Shown: positions 16,668 through 26,765, counted from the stretch's first letter. The stretch is DNA of 58,800 nucleotides from CAZNPW01 sp964575185 (GCA_964575185.1 CAZNPW010000014.1:1-58800), one strand, 5' to 3'. Notes: a model not told the origin generated them from the letters alone. Numbers and translations are program-made.

Positions 16668-18098
16668 ATGACCGCCGTTCCGGGGGCGTCGGGCGCGGGC
16701 CCGGCGCCCTTCTGCACGCCCGAGGCCCGGCCCTGGGTGCTGGCGACCGCGATCCTCGCCTCGTCCATGGGGTTCATCGACTCGTCGGTCACCGCCATCG
16801 CGGTGCCCGCGATCCGCGCCGACCTGGGCGCGAGCCTGATGCAGGCGCAGTGGGTCGGCAACGCCTACCTCCTGACCCTGTCGGCGGTGATCCTTGCGGG
16901 CGGCGCGATGGGCGACCGCTTCGGCACCGTGCGCATCTTCGGCTGGGGGATCGGGCTCTTCACGCTCGCCTCGGTGCTCTGCGCGCTCGCGCCCTCTGCC
17001 GGGACGCTGATCGCGGCGCGCGCCTTCAAGGGGCTGGCCGCGGCGCTGATGGTGCCGTCGTCCATGGCGATCATCGGGCGCGCCTATTCCGACGGCGGGC
17101 GCGGCCGCGCGCTGGGGATCTGGGCCGCGGCCTCGGCCGTCACCACGGCGCTCGGGCCGGTGGTGGGGGGCCTGGTGCTCGACCGGGCCGGTCCGCCGGG
17201 CTGGCGGATCATCTTCGCCGCGAACCTGCCGCTCGGCCTCGCCTGCCTGTGGATGCTGCGGGCCCACGTCGCCCCCGACGCCGGCCGGCCGGGCACGACG
17301 GTCGACTGGCCGGGGGCCACGCTCGCGACCGCAGGCCTCGGCGCGCTCGCCTGGGGGATGACCGACGGGCGCTTAGAACCGGCGCTCGCAGGCCTCGCGC
17401 TGCTTGCCGCCTTCGTCGCGTGGGAGGCGCGCGCGCCCGCCCCGATGATGCGCCTCGGCCTCTTCCGCGACCGGGCCTTCGCGGCGGCGAACCTCGCGAC
17501 CTTCTTCCTGTATTTCGCGCTGACCGCGGTGATGTTCTTCCTGCCGATGACCGCCATCGCCGCCTGGGCCGTCACGCCCACGGCGGTCGCGGCGGCCTTC
17601 CTGCCCTTCTCGGTCCTGATCGGGGCGATGTCGGGGCCGGTCGGGCGCCTGGCCGACCGCACCGGGGCCGCGGTGCCGATCGCGGGCGGGGCGGCGCTGG
17701 TGGCGTGCGGCTACGCCTGGCTCGCGGCCACGGCGGTGCCGGGGGAGTTCTGGCGCGCCGCCGTCCCGGCGATGACGCTTGCGGCCTTCGGGATGGGCTT
17801 CGTCGTCGCCCCCCTCTCCGCCGCGGTCATGGCCGCAGCCTCGGGCGAGGAACAGGGCGCAGCCAGCGGCATCAACAACGCCGTCGCGCGCGTGGCGGGC
17901 CTCGCGGCGGTCGCGCTGATGGGGCAGGCGGCGGCCTGGGGGTTTTCCCGCGCCGGCGGGGCGGCGAGCCTCGGCTTCGCCGCACCCGGCACCGCCGCCG
18001 CCACCGCCGCGGGCTTCGCCGCCGTCGCGTGGTCCGCCGCCGCCTTCGCCGCGCTGGCGGCGGCGATCATGGGCGCGACGGTCGTCAGGAAAGCCTGA
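16668..18098 (+). CDS. MFS drug/solute exporter (DHA2-like)
   Basis: A 476-aa inner-membrane major facilitator protein with about 12-14 hydrophobic segments. The first helix SMGFIDSSVTAIAVPAI is the DHA2-type motif (IDSSVVNVALP-like). The loop GGAMGDRFGTVRIF matches MFS motif A and WRIIFAANLPLG follows helix 5. The family usually exports cationic drugs or metabolites by proton antiport; the substrate here is unknown. It starts six bases after the bactofilin stop on the same strand. Confidence 0.88.
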   Translation: MTAVPGASGAGPAPFCTPEARPWVLATAILASSMGFIDSSVTAIAVPAIRADLGASLMQAQWVGNAYLLTLSAVILAGGAMGDRFGTVRIFGWGIGLFTLASVLCALAPSAGTLIAARAFKGLAAALMVPSSMAIIGRAYSDGGRGRALGIWAAASAVTTALGPVVGGLVLDRAGPPGWRIIFAANLPLGLACLWMLRAHVAPDAGRPGTTVDWPGATLATAGLGALAWGMTDGRLEPALAGLALLAAFVAWEARAPAPMMRLGLFRDRAFAAANLATFFLYFALTAVMFFLPMTAIAAWAVTPTAVAAAFLPFSVLIGAMSGPVGRLADRTGAAVPIAGGAALVACGYAWLAATAVPGEFWRAAVPAMTLAAFGMGFVVAPLSAAVMAAASGEEQGAASGINNAVARVAGLAAVALMGQAAAWGFSRAGGAASLGFAAPGTAAATAAGFAAVAWSAAAFAALAAAIMGATVVRKA

Positions 18099-18190
18099 CC
18101 CGGCGCGCAATCTGCCCCCGGCGGGCGGTCGGCCGGAGTATACTCGGGCGCATGCCGCGAATCGGGCGGCGGGGTTTCAGGGGAACAGGC

Positions 18191-18508
18191 ATGCCGTTCG
18201 AGTATGAAAACCTGGGCGTCGCCTCGGGGCGCCAGTCCGGCACCTATCGCGGCAACCGCAACGCGATCCACTGCCATTTCGTCGGCGGCAACGATCATGT
18301 CCAGATCGGCGGCGACCGCTACAACGTGCGCTGGAAGGGCGGTGCCCGCGCCCGCGACGACGCCGAGAAGATCGCCGAGATCGACCGCCTGCGCGAAGCC
18401 TGGGAGGCGCTGCGCGCCAAGCCCGCGACCGCCGACGTCACCGACGTGCGGCTGTGGCTGCGCAGCTACCTCGTGGACTACCACGGCGTCAACGCGGCCA
18501 AGCTCTAG
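18191..18508 (+). CDS. hypothetical protein, 105 aa
   Basis: I do not recognise this protein. It begins MPFEYENLGVASGR, has a Gly/Asn-rich middle (RGNRNAIHCHFVGGNDHVQI) with beta-strand character, and a charged helical second half (DDAEKIAEIDRLREAWEALR) ending in LRSYLVDYHG. No signal peptide or membrane segment is seen. AGGGGAA eight bases before the ATG supports the chosen start; an in-frame ATG at 18152 is an alternative. Composition and codon use match its neighbours. Its TAG stop overlaps the convergent prfB stop (CTAG serves both strands). Confidence 0.7.
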   Translation: MPFEYENLGVASGRQSGTYRGNRNAIHCHFVGGNDHVQIGGDRYNVRWKGGARARDDAEKIAEIDRLREAWEALRAKPATADVTDVRLWLRSYLVDYHGVNAAKL

Positions 18509-19629
18509 CCGGCCTGCGCTGCCTCGCGGGTCTTGCCGCTGACGCCCAGCGCCAGCGTCGCCGCCATGAAGGGGTCGAGGTCGCCGTCGAGCACGCCCTG
18601 CGTGTCCGACGTCTCGACCCCCGTGCGCAGGTCCTTCACCATCTGGTAGGGCTGCAGCACGTAGGACCGGATCTGGTTGCCCCAGCCCGCGTCGCCCTTG
18701 CTGTCGTGCGCCTCCTGGATCGCGGCGGTGCGCTTCTCCAGCTCCAGCTGATACAGCCGCGATTTCAGCGCCTGCATCGCGATGTCGCGGTTCTGGTGCT
18801 GCGACTTCAGCGATGACGTCACCACGATGTTGGTCGGGAAGTGGGTGATCCGCACCGCCGAGTCGGTCTTGTTGACGTGCTGCCCGCCCGCGCCGGACGA
18901 CCGGTAGGTGTCGATGCGGATGTCCTTGTCGAGCACCTCGATCTCGATGTTGTCGTCCACGACCGGATAGACCCACACCGAACAGAACGAGGTATGCCGC
19001 CGCGCCGCGCTGTCGTAGGGGCTGATCCGCACCAGCCGGTGCACGCCCGATTCCGACTTGAGCCAGCCATAGGCGTTGCGGCCCGAGATCTTGTAGCTGA
19101 CGCTGCGGATGCCCGCCTCCTCGCCCGCCGTCTCCGACTGCATCTCGACGGTGAAGCCCTTGCGCTCCGCCCAGCGGACGTACATCCGCGCCAGCATCGC
19201 GGCCCAGTCGCAGCTCTCGGTGCCCCCGGCCCCCGCGTTCACCTCGAGGAAGGTGTCGTTGCCGTCCGCCTCGCCGTCGAGCAGCGCCTCGAGCTCCTTC
19301 GCCGCCGCGACCTCGACCAGCGCGCGCAGCGCGGCCTCGGCCTCGGCCACGATGTCGCTGTCCCCTTCGGCCTCGCCGAGCTCGATCAGCTCCACGTTGT
19401 CGCGCAGGGACCCGTCGATCAGCCGGTAGGTGCCCACCGCGTCCATCAGCGCCTGGCGGTCCTTCATCAGCTTCTGCGCGCGGGCGGGGTCGTTCCACAG
19501 GTCGGGCGCCTCGATCAGCGCGTCGAACTCCTCCAGCCGGTGCGACGCCGTCTCCCAGTCCAGCCGCTGCGCCAGGAGCGCGAGCGACTTCCGGATGGCA
19601 TCGACGTGGGTCTGCGTCTCGGCGCGCAT
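18505..19629 (-). CDS. prfB: peptide chain release factor 2
   Basis: RF2 (374 aa) ends translation at UGA and UAA. The catalytic GGQ is at residues 248-250 (SSGAGGQHVNKTD). The stop-codon recognition tripeptide reads Ser-Pro-Tyr at 203-205 rather than the classic SPF. The N-terminal segment (LDWETASHRLEEFDAL) is contiguous in one frame, so the +1 programmed frameshift that controls E. coli prfB is absent. The gene ends in TAG, which RF2 does not read. It is convergent with the 105-aa gene by a 4-base overlap. Confidence 0.96.
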   Translation of the reverse strand: MRAETQTHVDAIRKSLALLAQRLDWETASHRLEEFDALIEAPDLWNDPARAQKLMKDRQALMDAVGTYRLIDGSLRDNVELIELGEAEGDSDIVAEAEAALRALVEVAAAKELEALLDGEADGNDTFLEVNAGAGGTESCDWAAMLARMYVRWAERKGFTVEMQSETAGEEAGIRSVSYKISGRNAYGWLKSESGVHRLVRISPYDSAARRHTSFCSVWVYPVVDDNIEIEVLDKDIRIDTYRSSGAGGQHVNKTDSAVRITHFPTNIVVTSSLKSQHQNRDIAMQALKSRLYQLELEKRTAAIQEAHDSKGDAGWGNQIRSYVLQPYQMVKDLRTGVETSDTQGVLDGDLDPFMAATLALGVSGKTREAAQAG

Positions 19630-19705
19630 GGGCGGCGTGTCCTCGGCGGGGTCTGCGGCGCGACGTAACGGTCGCGCCCCGCCAAGGCAAGGCCGCGGGG
19701 CGCGG

Positions 19706-19924
19706 TCAGAAGGCGAAGTCGCCCGCGTCGATCCCGTCGTCGCCGCCGCCGCCGAACAGCCGGTCGGCCCCGTTGTCCCCGAACAGCGCATCGTTGCCGC
19801 CCCGGCCGAACAGCGTGTCGCTGACGCGGTCGAGGCCGGTCAGGCTGTCGCGCCCGTAGATCTGGTCGACGCGGCCGGTGCCGCTGATGACGTCGCCGCC
19901 GATGGTCCCGTGATAGACGGCCAT
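19706..19924 (-). CDS. very short RTX (hemolysin-type calcium-binding repeat) protein
   Basis: A 72-aa acidic, Gly/Asp-rich protein that is almost all RTX repeats. Nonapeptide-like units GRGGNDALF, GDNGADRLF and GGGGDDGID follow a looser first half (GTIGGDVISGTGRVDQIYG). In large RTX proteins such units bind calcium in a beta-roll. Type I secretion signals sit in the C-terminus, and this one ends in an acidic-hydrophobic DAGDFAF. No signal peptide is visible. No enzymatic domain or type I transporter gene is nearby. It could be a secreted mini-protein, or the leftover end of a larger RTX gene. Confidence 0.7.
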   Translation of the reverse strand: MAVYHGTIGGDVISGTGRVDQIYGRDSLTGLDRVSDTLFGRGGNDALFGDNGADRLFGGGGDDGIDAGDFAF

Positions 19925-20046
19925 GTGGAGTCCTCTGCGTCATGAAAAGGAACTAGCCGCGCCGACGGGGCGCAGGGAAACGGTGAACGCAACCCCCTCA
20001 GGCTGACACAACCCGGTCAGGAGTCGATCGCCCGGGGCGCCCTCGC

Positions 20047-20991
20047 CTACCCCCGCCGCGCCGCGCGGGCCGCGCGCAGCCGGGCGAAATCCTCGCCCGC
20101 GTGGTAGGAGGACCGGGTCAGCGGCGTCGCCGACACCATCAGGAAGCCCTTGCCCCGCGCCGCGGCCTCGAGCTGCGCGAAGGCCTCGGGCGTGACGAAG
20201 CTGGCGACGGCGTGGTGCTTCGGCGTCGGCTGCAGATACTGCCCGATCGTCAGGAAATCGACGTCGGCGGCGCGCATGTCGTCCATCACCTGCAGGATTG
20301 CCTGGCGGTCCTCGCCCAGGCCGACCATGATCCCCGACTTGGTGAACATCGCCGGATCGAGCTCCTTCGCCCGCTGGAGCAGCCGCAGCGAGTGGAAGTA
20401 GCGCGCCCCGGGGCGGACCTCCGGGTAGAGGCCCGGCACCGTCTCGAGGTTGTGGTTGAACACGTCGGGCCGCGCGGCCACCACCGTCTCCAGCGCCCCG
20501 GGGCCGCATTTCAGGAAATCGGGCACCAGAACCTCGATCGTGGTCGCGGGCGCGCGGTGGCGGATGGCGCGGATCGTCTGGGCGAAATGCTCCGCCCCGC
20601 CGTCGGGCAGGTCGTCGCGGTCCACGCTGGTGACGACGACATGTGCGAGGCCCAGCTGGGCCACCGCGTGGGCCACCCGCCCCGGCTCGAAGGCGTCGAG
20701 CGCGGCGGGCCGCCCCGTCGCCACGTTGCAGAAGGTGCAGCCCCGCGTGCAGATCTCGCCCATGATCATCATGGTCGCGTGCCCCTGCGCCCAGCATTCG
20801 CCGACATTGGGGCAGCCCGCCTCCTCGCAGACCGTGGTCAGCCGCTGCGCCCGGATGATGTCGCGCGTCGCCTTGTAGCCTTCGGAGGTCGGAGCCTTCA
20901 CCCGGATCCAGGCGGGCTTCTTCGGCTGCGCCTGGTCCGCGCGGTGGGCCTTCTCGGGGTGACGCCCCTCGGGCAGCTTCAGGTCGCGCAA
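20047..20991 (-). CDS. lipA: lipoyl synthase
   Basis: LipA (314 aa) is a radical-SAM enzyme that inserts two sulfurs into protein-bound octanoyl groups to make lipoate. The auxiliary cluster ligands are Cys55, Cys60 and Cys66 (CEEAGCPNVGEC). The radical-SAM ligands are Cys81, Cys85 and Cys88 (CTRGCTFC). The C-terminal RSS serine motif (LTRSSYHAG) is present. The start is a TTG at 20991 (LRDLKLPEGRHPEK) with AGGGGGA upstream; I see no usable ATG or GTG before the conserved region. It stands alone and is divergent from katG. Confidence 0.95.
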   Translation of the reverse strand: MRDLKLPEGRHPEKAHRADQAQPKKPAWIRVKAPTSEGYKATRDIIRAQRLTTVCEEAGCPNVGECWAQGHATMMIMGEICTRGCTFCNVATGRPAALDAFEPGRVAHAVAQLGLAHVVVTSVDRDDLPDGGAEHFAQTIRAIRHRAPATTIEVLVPDFLKCGPGALETVVAARPDVFNHNLETVPGLYPEVRPGARYFHSLRLLQRAKELDPAMFTKSGIMVGLGEDRQAILQVMDDMRAADVDFLTIGQYLQPTPKHHAVASFVTPEAFAQLEAAARGKGFLMVSATPLTRSSYHAGEDFARLRAARAARRG

Positions 20992-21130
20992 CGGCTTCGT
21001 CCCCCTGACAGACGGGCTGCCTTCCAGATAGGCCAGGTGCCCGGGGACCGCAACCGCGCGCGGCCCCTGTTGGAATCACCGCGGCACAGGTTATCTCGCG
21101 CGAGGGACCGGGAACGACAGGGGACATGCG

Positions 21131-23338
<2,208 letters not shown>

Positions 23339-23346
23339 CCCCACGA

Positions 23347-23382
23347 GACACCGCGCCCCGGCGCAGGCCGGGGCGCGGTGTC
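23347..23382. terminator. 16-bp perfect stem-loop between katG and the DUF6456 gene
   Basis: A perfect 16-bp inverted repeat (GACACCGCGCCCCGGC and its complement) with loop GCAG lies nine bases after the katG stop and 17 bases before the convergent DUF6456 stop. No T-run follows. A two-way terminator or RNA-end-protecting hairpin is the natural reading. Confidence 0.8.
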
Positions 23383-23399
23383 CATGGCGGCGACGCCGC

Positions 23400-24470
23400 C
23401 TACCCGATCAGCGGCCCCGACGCACCATAAGCCTCGTCGTAATGCCGCTTCAGCCGCGTCAGCGCGATGCGCAGCACGATCTTGCCCGACCGCGAGGCCC
23501 AGCCCATCCGCTTTTCGGCCATCTCCACCCCTTCCAGGAAGCAGCAGACCCGCAGCGCGATGTCGCCGAGCCCCGGGCCCAGCTCGCGCAGCGCCACCGC
23601 CACGCGGTCGCGCGCCCCGGCCGACCCCGCCGCGGGCGCGTCGGAAAAGCCGCCGCGGTCGCCGCCGGTCAGGAAGCGCTCCCAGTTCTGCGCCACGCGC
23701 GGGCCCATCTGTGCCGCCTCGAAATCCTCGCGCAGACGCTCGCCGGCCTGGATCAGCTCGCAGGACAGGAAGGGCTTGCCGTCCCTGTCCCGCCGGCGGC
23801 CCAGCATCGCGATCGGGCTTTCGGCCAGGTTGTAGCGCAGCCGCCGCGCGCCGGTGTCGTCGACCACCACCTTGTGACCCCAGCTGCGGTGCCGGTCGGC
23901 GTGTTCGGGTGCCGCCGCAGGCGCGGCACCCGGCTCCGCCATTCCGCGCAGCGCGGCGCGGCCGGCGGCGGTCAGCGCGTAGGTCGTGACCCGCCCGCGC
24001 GCCTCCAGCGCGATCCAGTCGCGCAGCGCGAAGGCCTGCGCGATGGCGCGGTCGAGCACCGCCGTCCTGACCGTGCCGCGGTCGGGCGTGACGCGCAGCA
24101 CCACCGCGCGCTCCATGTCCGGGGCGATGGCCAGAAGCGCATGGGGTTCGGCCAGCCGGCGCAGCACGCGGCGGCCTTCGACCGCCAGCGTCGCCTCGTC
24201 GATCGTCAGGGCATCCTTGCGCAGCGTCGCGGTCATCACGTTGTCCTTTGGCGGAAAGGGGAAGGGCAGAGGCGAAGGCGAAAGCGCCTCGTCCAGAAGC
24301 GGGTCGTCGCGGCGGTTCTCGTAGCGGCGGACCTGGCGCAGGACGGTCGAGGCGTGGCAGCCGTCCTGCCGGGCCAGCGCGCGCAGCGACAGACCGGACG
24401 CGGTATGGCGGATGTAGTTGCGCAGGCCCGCAGGCATCCAGGCCGGAAACACGTCATCCTGCACGATCAT
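23400..24470 (-). CDS. DUF6456 domain protein with N-terminal helix-turn-helix
   Basis: A 356-aa protein I recognise as the DUF6456 family common in Rhodobacterales. The N-terminus (residues 14-50: GLRNYIRHTASGLSLRALARQDGCHASTV, split here as one helix-turn-helix) resembles a resolvase-type HTH. A Pro-rich linker (about 60-75) and a wHTH-like middle (about 85-160) follow. The C-terminal 140 residues (NLAESPIAML, AGERLREDFEAAQM, VAVALRELGPGLGDIALRVCC) are the DUF6456 core, similar in style to phage RinA/terminase-type regulators. The ATG at 24470 (MIVQDDVFPAW) was chosen over 24521. It is divergent from the DUF6477 gene; a DNA-binding role is inferred. Confidence 0.75.
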   Translation of the reverse strand: MIVQDDVFPAWMPAGLRNYIRHTASGLSLRALARQDGCHASTVLRQVRRYENRRDDPLLDEALSPSPLPFPFPPKDNVMTATLRKDALTIDEATLAVEGRRVLRRLAEPHALLAIAPDMERAVVLRVTPDRGTVRTAVLDRAIAQAFALRDWIALEARGRVTTYALTAAGRAALRGMAEPGAAPAAAPEHADRHRSWGHKVVVDDTGARRLRYNLAESPIAMLGRRRDRDGKPFLSCELIQAGERLREDFEAAQMGPRVAQNWERFLTGGDRGGFSDAPAAGSAGARDRVAVALRELGPGLGDIALRVCCFLEGVEMAEKRMGWASRSGKIVLRIALTRLKRHYDEAYGASGPLIG

Positions 24471-24703
24471 GTCCGCGCCACTCCCCGGCCATCCGGCCCG
24501 CTTCTGCCCGCATCCCGGCACTACGCGCCGTGACGCTCAACCCTTGCGTGTCAGAGTGAACGAAAGGTTAACGGCACCGCGCCGTGTGGATAATTCTGTG
24601 GAAATGTTAACGGAATGGAAACGGTTGTGCGGTCAAGACCGTCATCGCGCAACGGTTGCGGATCGCGGCGCAGGATCGTCGCGCAGCCAGGAACGGAGTC
24701 ACC
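24471..24703. promoter_or_regulatory. divergent regulatory region with DnaA box, GTTAAC pair and GANTC site
   Basis: This 233-base region separates the DUF6456 (-) and DUF6477 (+) genes and is visibly AT-richer than its surroundings. It contains TGTGGATAA at 24585-24593, a perfect DnaA box on the minus strand. GTTAAC occurs at 24567-24572 and 24606-24611. GAGTC (a GANTC, CcrM-type methylation site) is at 24696-24700, just before the DUF6477 ATG. In alphaproteobacteria such signals often mark cell-cycle-controlled promoters. That regulation is inferred. Confidence 0.6.
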
Positions 24704-24985
24704 ATGCCCGCCGCCGTCATCGCCTTCCCCCCGACCGACCTGTCGCGCCTGCGTCGTCCGCGCCTGCTGCTCGCCGCGGCCGTGAAGGGCGCGGCCCTCT
24801 ACCGCCGCGACCGCGACCTGCCGCGCGTCATCGACCCGTCCGAAGCCGCCATGCCCGCGCTGATCGCGACCGAGGCCGCGCTCGATGCCGCGCGGCGGCA
24901 GGGTGCGGGGGGCTACTCGGTGCGCCGCCACCTGGAGGTGCTGATCGCGCTTCTGGCCGAAGCGCGCGACGCCCGGGCCGACTGA
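24704..24985 (+). CDS. DUF6477 family protein
   Basis: A 93-aa small protein matching the DUF6477 family that neighbours DUF6456 in Rhodobacterales. It starts MPAAVIAFPPTDLSRLRRPRLL and has two helical stretches (LLLAAAVKGAALYRRDRDL; IATEAALDAARRQG). It ends VRRHLEVLIALLAEAR. AGGAACGGAG precedes the ATG at 24704 at good distance, so I prefer it to the in-frame start at 24656. No membrane or signal segment is visible. Function is unknown. Its stop is one base from the convergent end of the MttB-like gene. Confidence 0.75.
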   Translation: MPAAVIAFPPTDLSRLRRPRLLLAAAVKGAALYRRDRDLPRVIDPSEAAMPALIATEAALDAARRQGAGGYSVRRHLEVLIALLAEARDARAD

Positions 24986-24986
24986 C

Positions 24987-26531
24987 TCAGACGAACTGGT
25001 CGGGCATCTCGGCCTTGCGCCGCGCGACGAAGGCGTGCAGCGCCTCGCGCAGGCCTTCGTCCAGCGCAGGCGCCTGGTAGTCCCCCAGCATCCGCCGCAC
25101 CCGCTCCGCCGCGAGCGTGGCGGTGTCGCGCGCGCCCTCCTCGTCCCAGGTCTCGAAGGGCTTGTAGTCCAGCAGGTCGGTGCGCCAGAAGGCGGTCTTG
25201 AAGTTGGCCTGCGTATGCGCGCAGCCGAGGTAATGCCCCCCCGGCCCCACCTCGCGGATCGCCTCCATCGCCTGGGCGTTGGCATCGACCTGCACGCCCT
25301 GCGCCAGGTGGTGCAGCGTGCCGAGCTGGTCGGCGTCCATCACGAACTTCTCGTAGCTCGACACCAGCCCGCCCTCGAGCCAGCCGCAGGCGTGCAGCAT
25401 GAAGTTGACCCCCGCCGTCAGCGCCATGTTCAGGCTGTTGGCGGATTCGTAGGCCGCCTGCGCGTCGGGCAGCTTGGAGCCGCAGAAGGCCCCGCCGCTG
25501 CGGTAGGGCAGGCCGAGCCTGCGCGCGAGCTGCCCCGCGCCCCAGGTGATGTGCGCGGCCTCGGGCGTGCCGAAGGTCGGCGCGCCGGAGTTCATGTCGA
25601 TCGAGGTCACGAAGGCCCCGAAGATGACCGGCGCGCCGGGGCGGACGAGCTGCGCATAGGCCACGCCCGCCAGCACCTCGGCCAGCACCTGCGTCAGCGT
25701 GCCCGCGACCGTCACCGGGGCCATCGCGCCGCCGACGATGAAGGGGCTGATGATCGCCGCCTGGTTCGCCCGCGCATAGACCTCGAGCGCGCCCATCATG
25801 ATCCCGTCGAAGGTCAGCGGGCTGTTGATGTTGATGAGGCTCGTCATCACCGTGTTGGCGTCGACGAAATCCGCGCCGAACAGGATCTTCGCCATCGCCA
25901 CGCTGTCGGCCGCCCGTTCCGGCGCGGTCACCGACCCCATGAAGGGCTTGTCCGACAGCTCCATGTGCGCCAGCAGCATGTCGAGGTGGCGCTTGTTCAC
26001 CGCGATGTCGGTCGGCTCGCAGACCGTGCCGCCCGAGTGGTGCAGCCACTTCGCCATGTAGCCGAGACGCACGAAGTTGCGGAAATCGGCGATCGTCGCA
26101 TAGCGCCGCCCGCCTTCGTTGTCGCGCACGAAGGGAGGCCCGTAGACCGGGGCGAGCACGAGGTTCCGCCCGCCGATCTCGACGTTCCGGGCGGGGTTGC
26201 GGGCGTGCTGGGTGAAGGTCCGCGGCGCGGTCGCGCAGAGTTTCCGCGCAAGGCCGCGCGGGATGTGGACATGCTCGCCCCGCACGTCCGCGCCCGCCTG
26301 CCGCCACAGCTCCAGCGCGGGCGGGTTGTCGACGAAGCGGACGCCGATCTCCTCCAGCACCGTCTCGGCGTTGGTCTCGATGATCTCCAGCGCCTCGTCG
26401 TTCAGGATCTCGAAGTTCGGGATGTTGCGGCGGATGTAGCCCGCGGTGTCGAAGCTGACCGCGCTGCGCTCGGCCCGCCGCGCCGCCCCGCCACCCCCGC
26501 GCTGCCGTCGCATCGTGCCTTCGTCGCCCAT
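24987..26531 (-). CDS. MttB-family (non-pyrrolysine) corrinoid methyltransferase
   Basis: A 514-aa TIM-barrel methyltransferase of the trimethylamine methyltransferase superfamily. Typical text includes LNDEALEIIETNAETVLEEIGVRF (given in two pieces: residues 30-40 and 41-53), PVYGPPFV, GSVTAPERA, GSKLPDAQAAYESANSL and CGWLEGGLVSSYEKFVMDAD. No in-frame TAG interrupts it, so it is a non-pyrrolysine member, like glycine-betaine or other quaternary-amine demethylases. It would move a methyl group to a corrinoid protein, but none is encoded in the window. GGAGG six bases before the ATG at 26531 fixes the start. The substrate is unknown. Confidence 0.85.
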   Translation of the reverse strand: MGDEGTMRRQRGGGGAARRAERSAVSFDTAGYIRRNIPNFEILNDEALEIIETNAETVLEEIGVRFVDNPPALELWRQAGADVRGEHVHIPRGLARKLCATAPRTFTQHARNPARNVEIGGRNLVLAPVYGPPFVRDNEGGRRYATIADFRNFVRLGYMAKWLHHSGGTVCEPTDIAVNKRHLDMLLAHMELSDKPFMGSVTAPERAADSVAMAKILFGADFVDANTVMTSLININSPLTFDGIMMGALEVYARANQAAIISPFIVGGAMAPVTVAGTLTQVLAEVLAGVAYAQLVRPGAPVIFGAFVTSIDMNSGAPTFGTPEAAHITWGAGQLARRLGLPYRSGGAFCGSKLPDAQAAYESANSLNMALTAGVNFMLHACGWLEGGLVSSYEKFVMDADQLGTLHHLAQGVQVDANAQAMEAIREVGPGGHYLGCAHTQANFKTAFWRTDLLDYKPFETWDEEGARDTATLAAERVRRMLGDYQAPALDEGLREALHAFVARRKAEMPDQFV

Positions 26532-26614
26532 GGGTGCCTCCATCGCCTCGCCCGCGTGTATGGCGCGCGGGGGGCCGTTGATGCCCCCCGTTTGCGCCGA
26601 AAGGGGGCGGAAAG

Positions 26615-26643
26615 CGACATGGGCCTGGGCAGGCAACGACATG
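26615..26643. promoter_or_regulatory. paired CGACATG motif upstream of the MttB-like gene
   Basis: Two direct CGACATG copies (26615-26621 and 26637-26643) lie 22 bases apart, 84-112 bases before the methyltransferase start. The second extends to CGACATGATTGTGTC, with GACA/TGTC arms. The same heptamer occurs three times before the methyl-THF cluster at 55706-55732. It could be an operator, but the heptamer also occurs inside genes. Confidence 0.35.
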
Positions 26644-26728
26644 ATTGTGTCCCGAGACCACCTGTGAATGCTGCGCGATCTGCGTCGCATTTGAGCGAAT
26701 GCGCCGCCTCCTTGCTTTCTCCCTGCCT

Positions 26729-26765
26729 CTCTTTCCGGCTCAAATACTCCACGGGGGGTGCGGGG
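26729..26765. repeat. degenerate AAATA-type intergenic element
   Basis: TCTTTCCGGCTCAAATACTC followed by a G-rich run sits in the gap between the tetR stop (-) and the MttB-like gene. It resembles the elements at 9701-9747, 42549-42582 and 42656-42689. The rest of the 288-base gap (26532-26819) holds the MttB promoter and no gene that I can see. Confidence 0.45.

Noticed and set aside
18130..18150. Promoter with TATACT at 18139-18144
   Set aside because: There is no acceptable -35 match at the right distance, so I do not list it as a feature.
24585..24593. Chromosome origin at the DnaA box
   Set aside because: A single perfect box with no cluster and no origin-flanking genes (hemE, dnaA, parAB) points to promoter control, not oriC.
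24987..26531. Pyrrolysine-containing MttB
   Set aside because: No in-frame TAG was found in the frame, so pyrrolysine is not expected.
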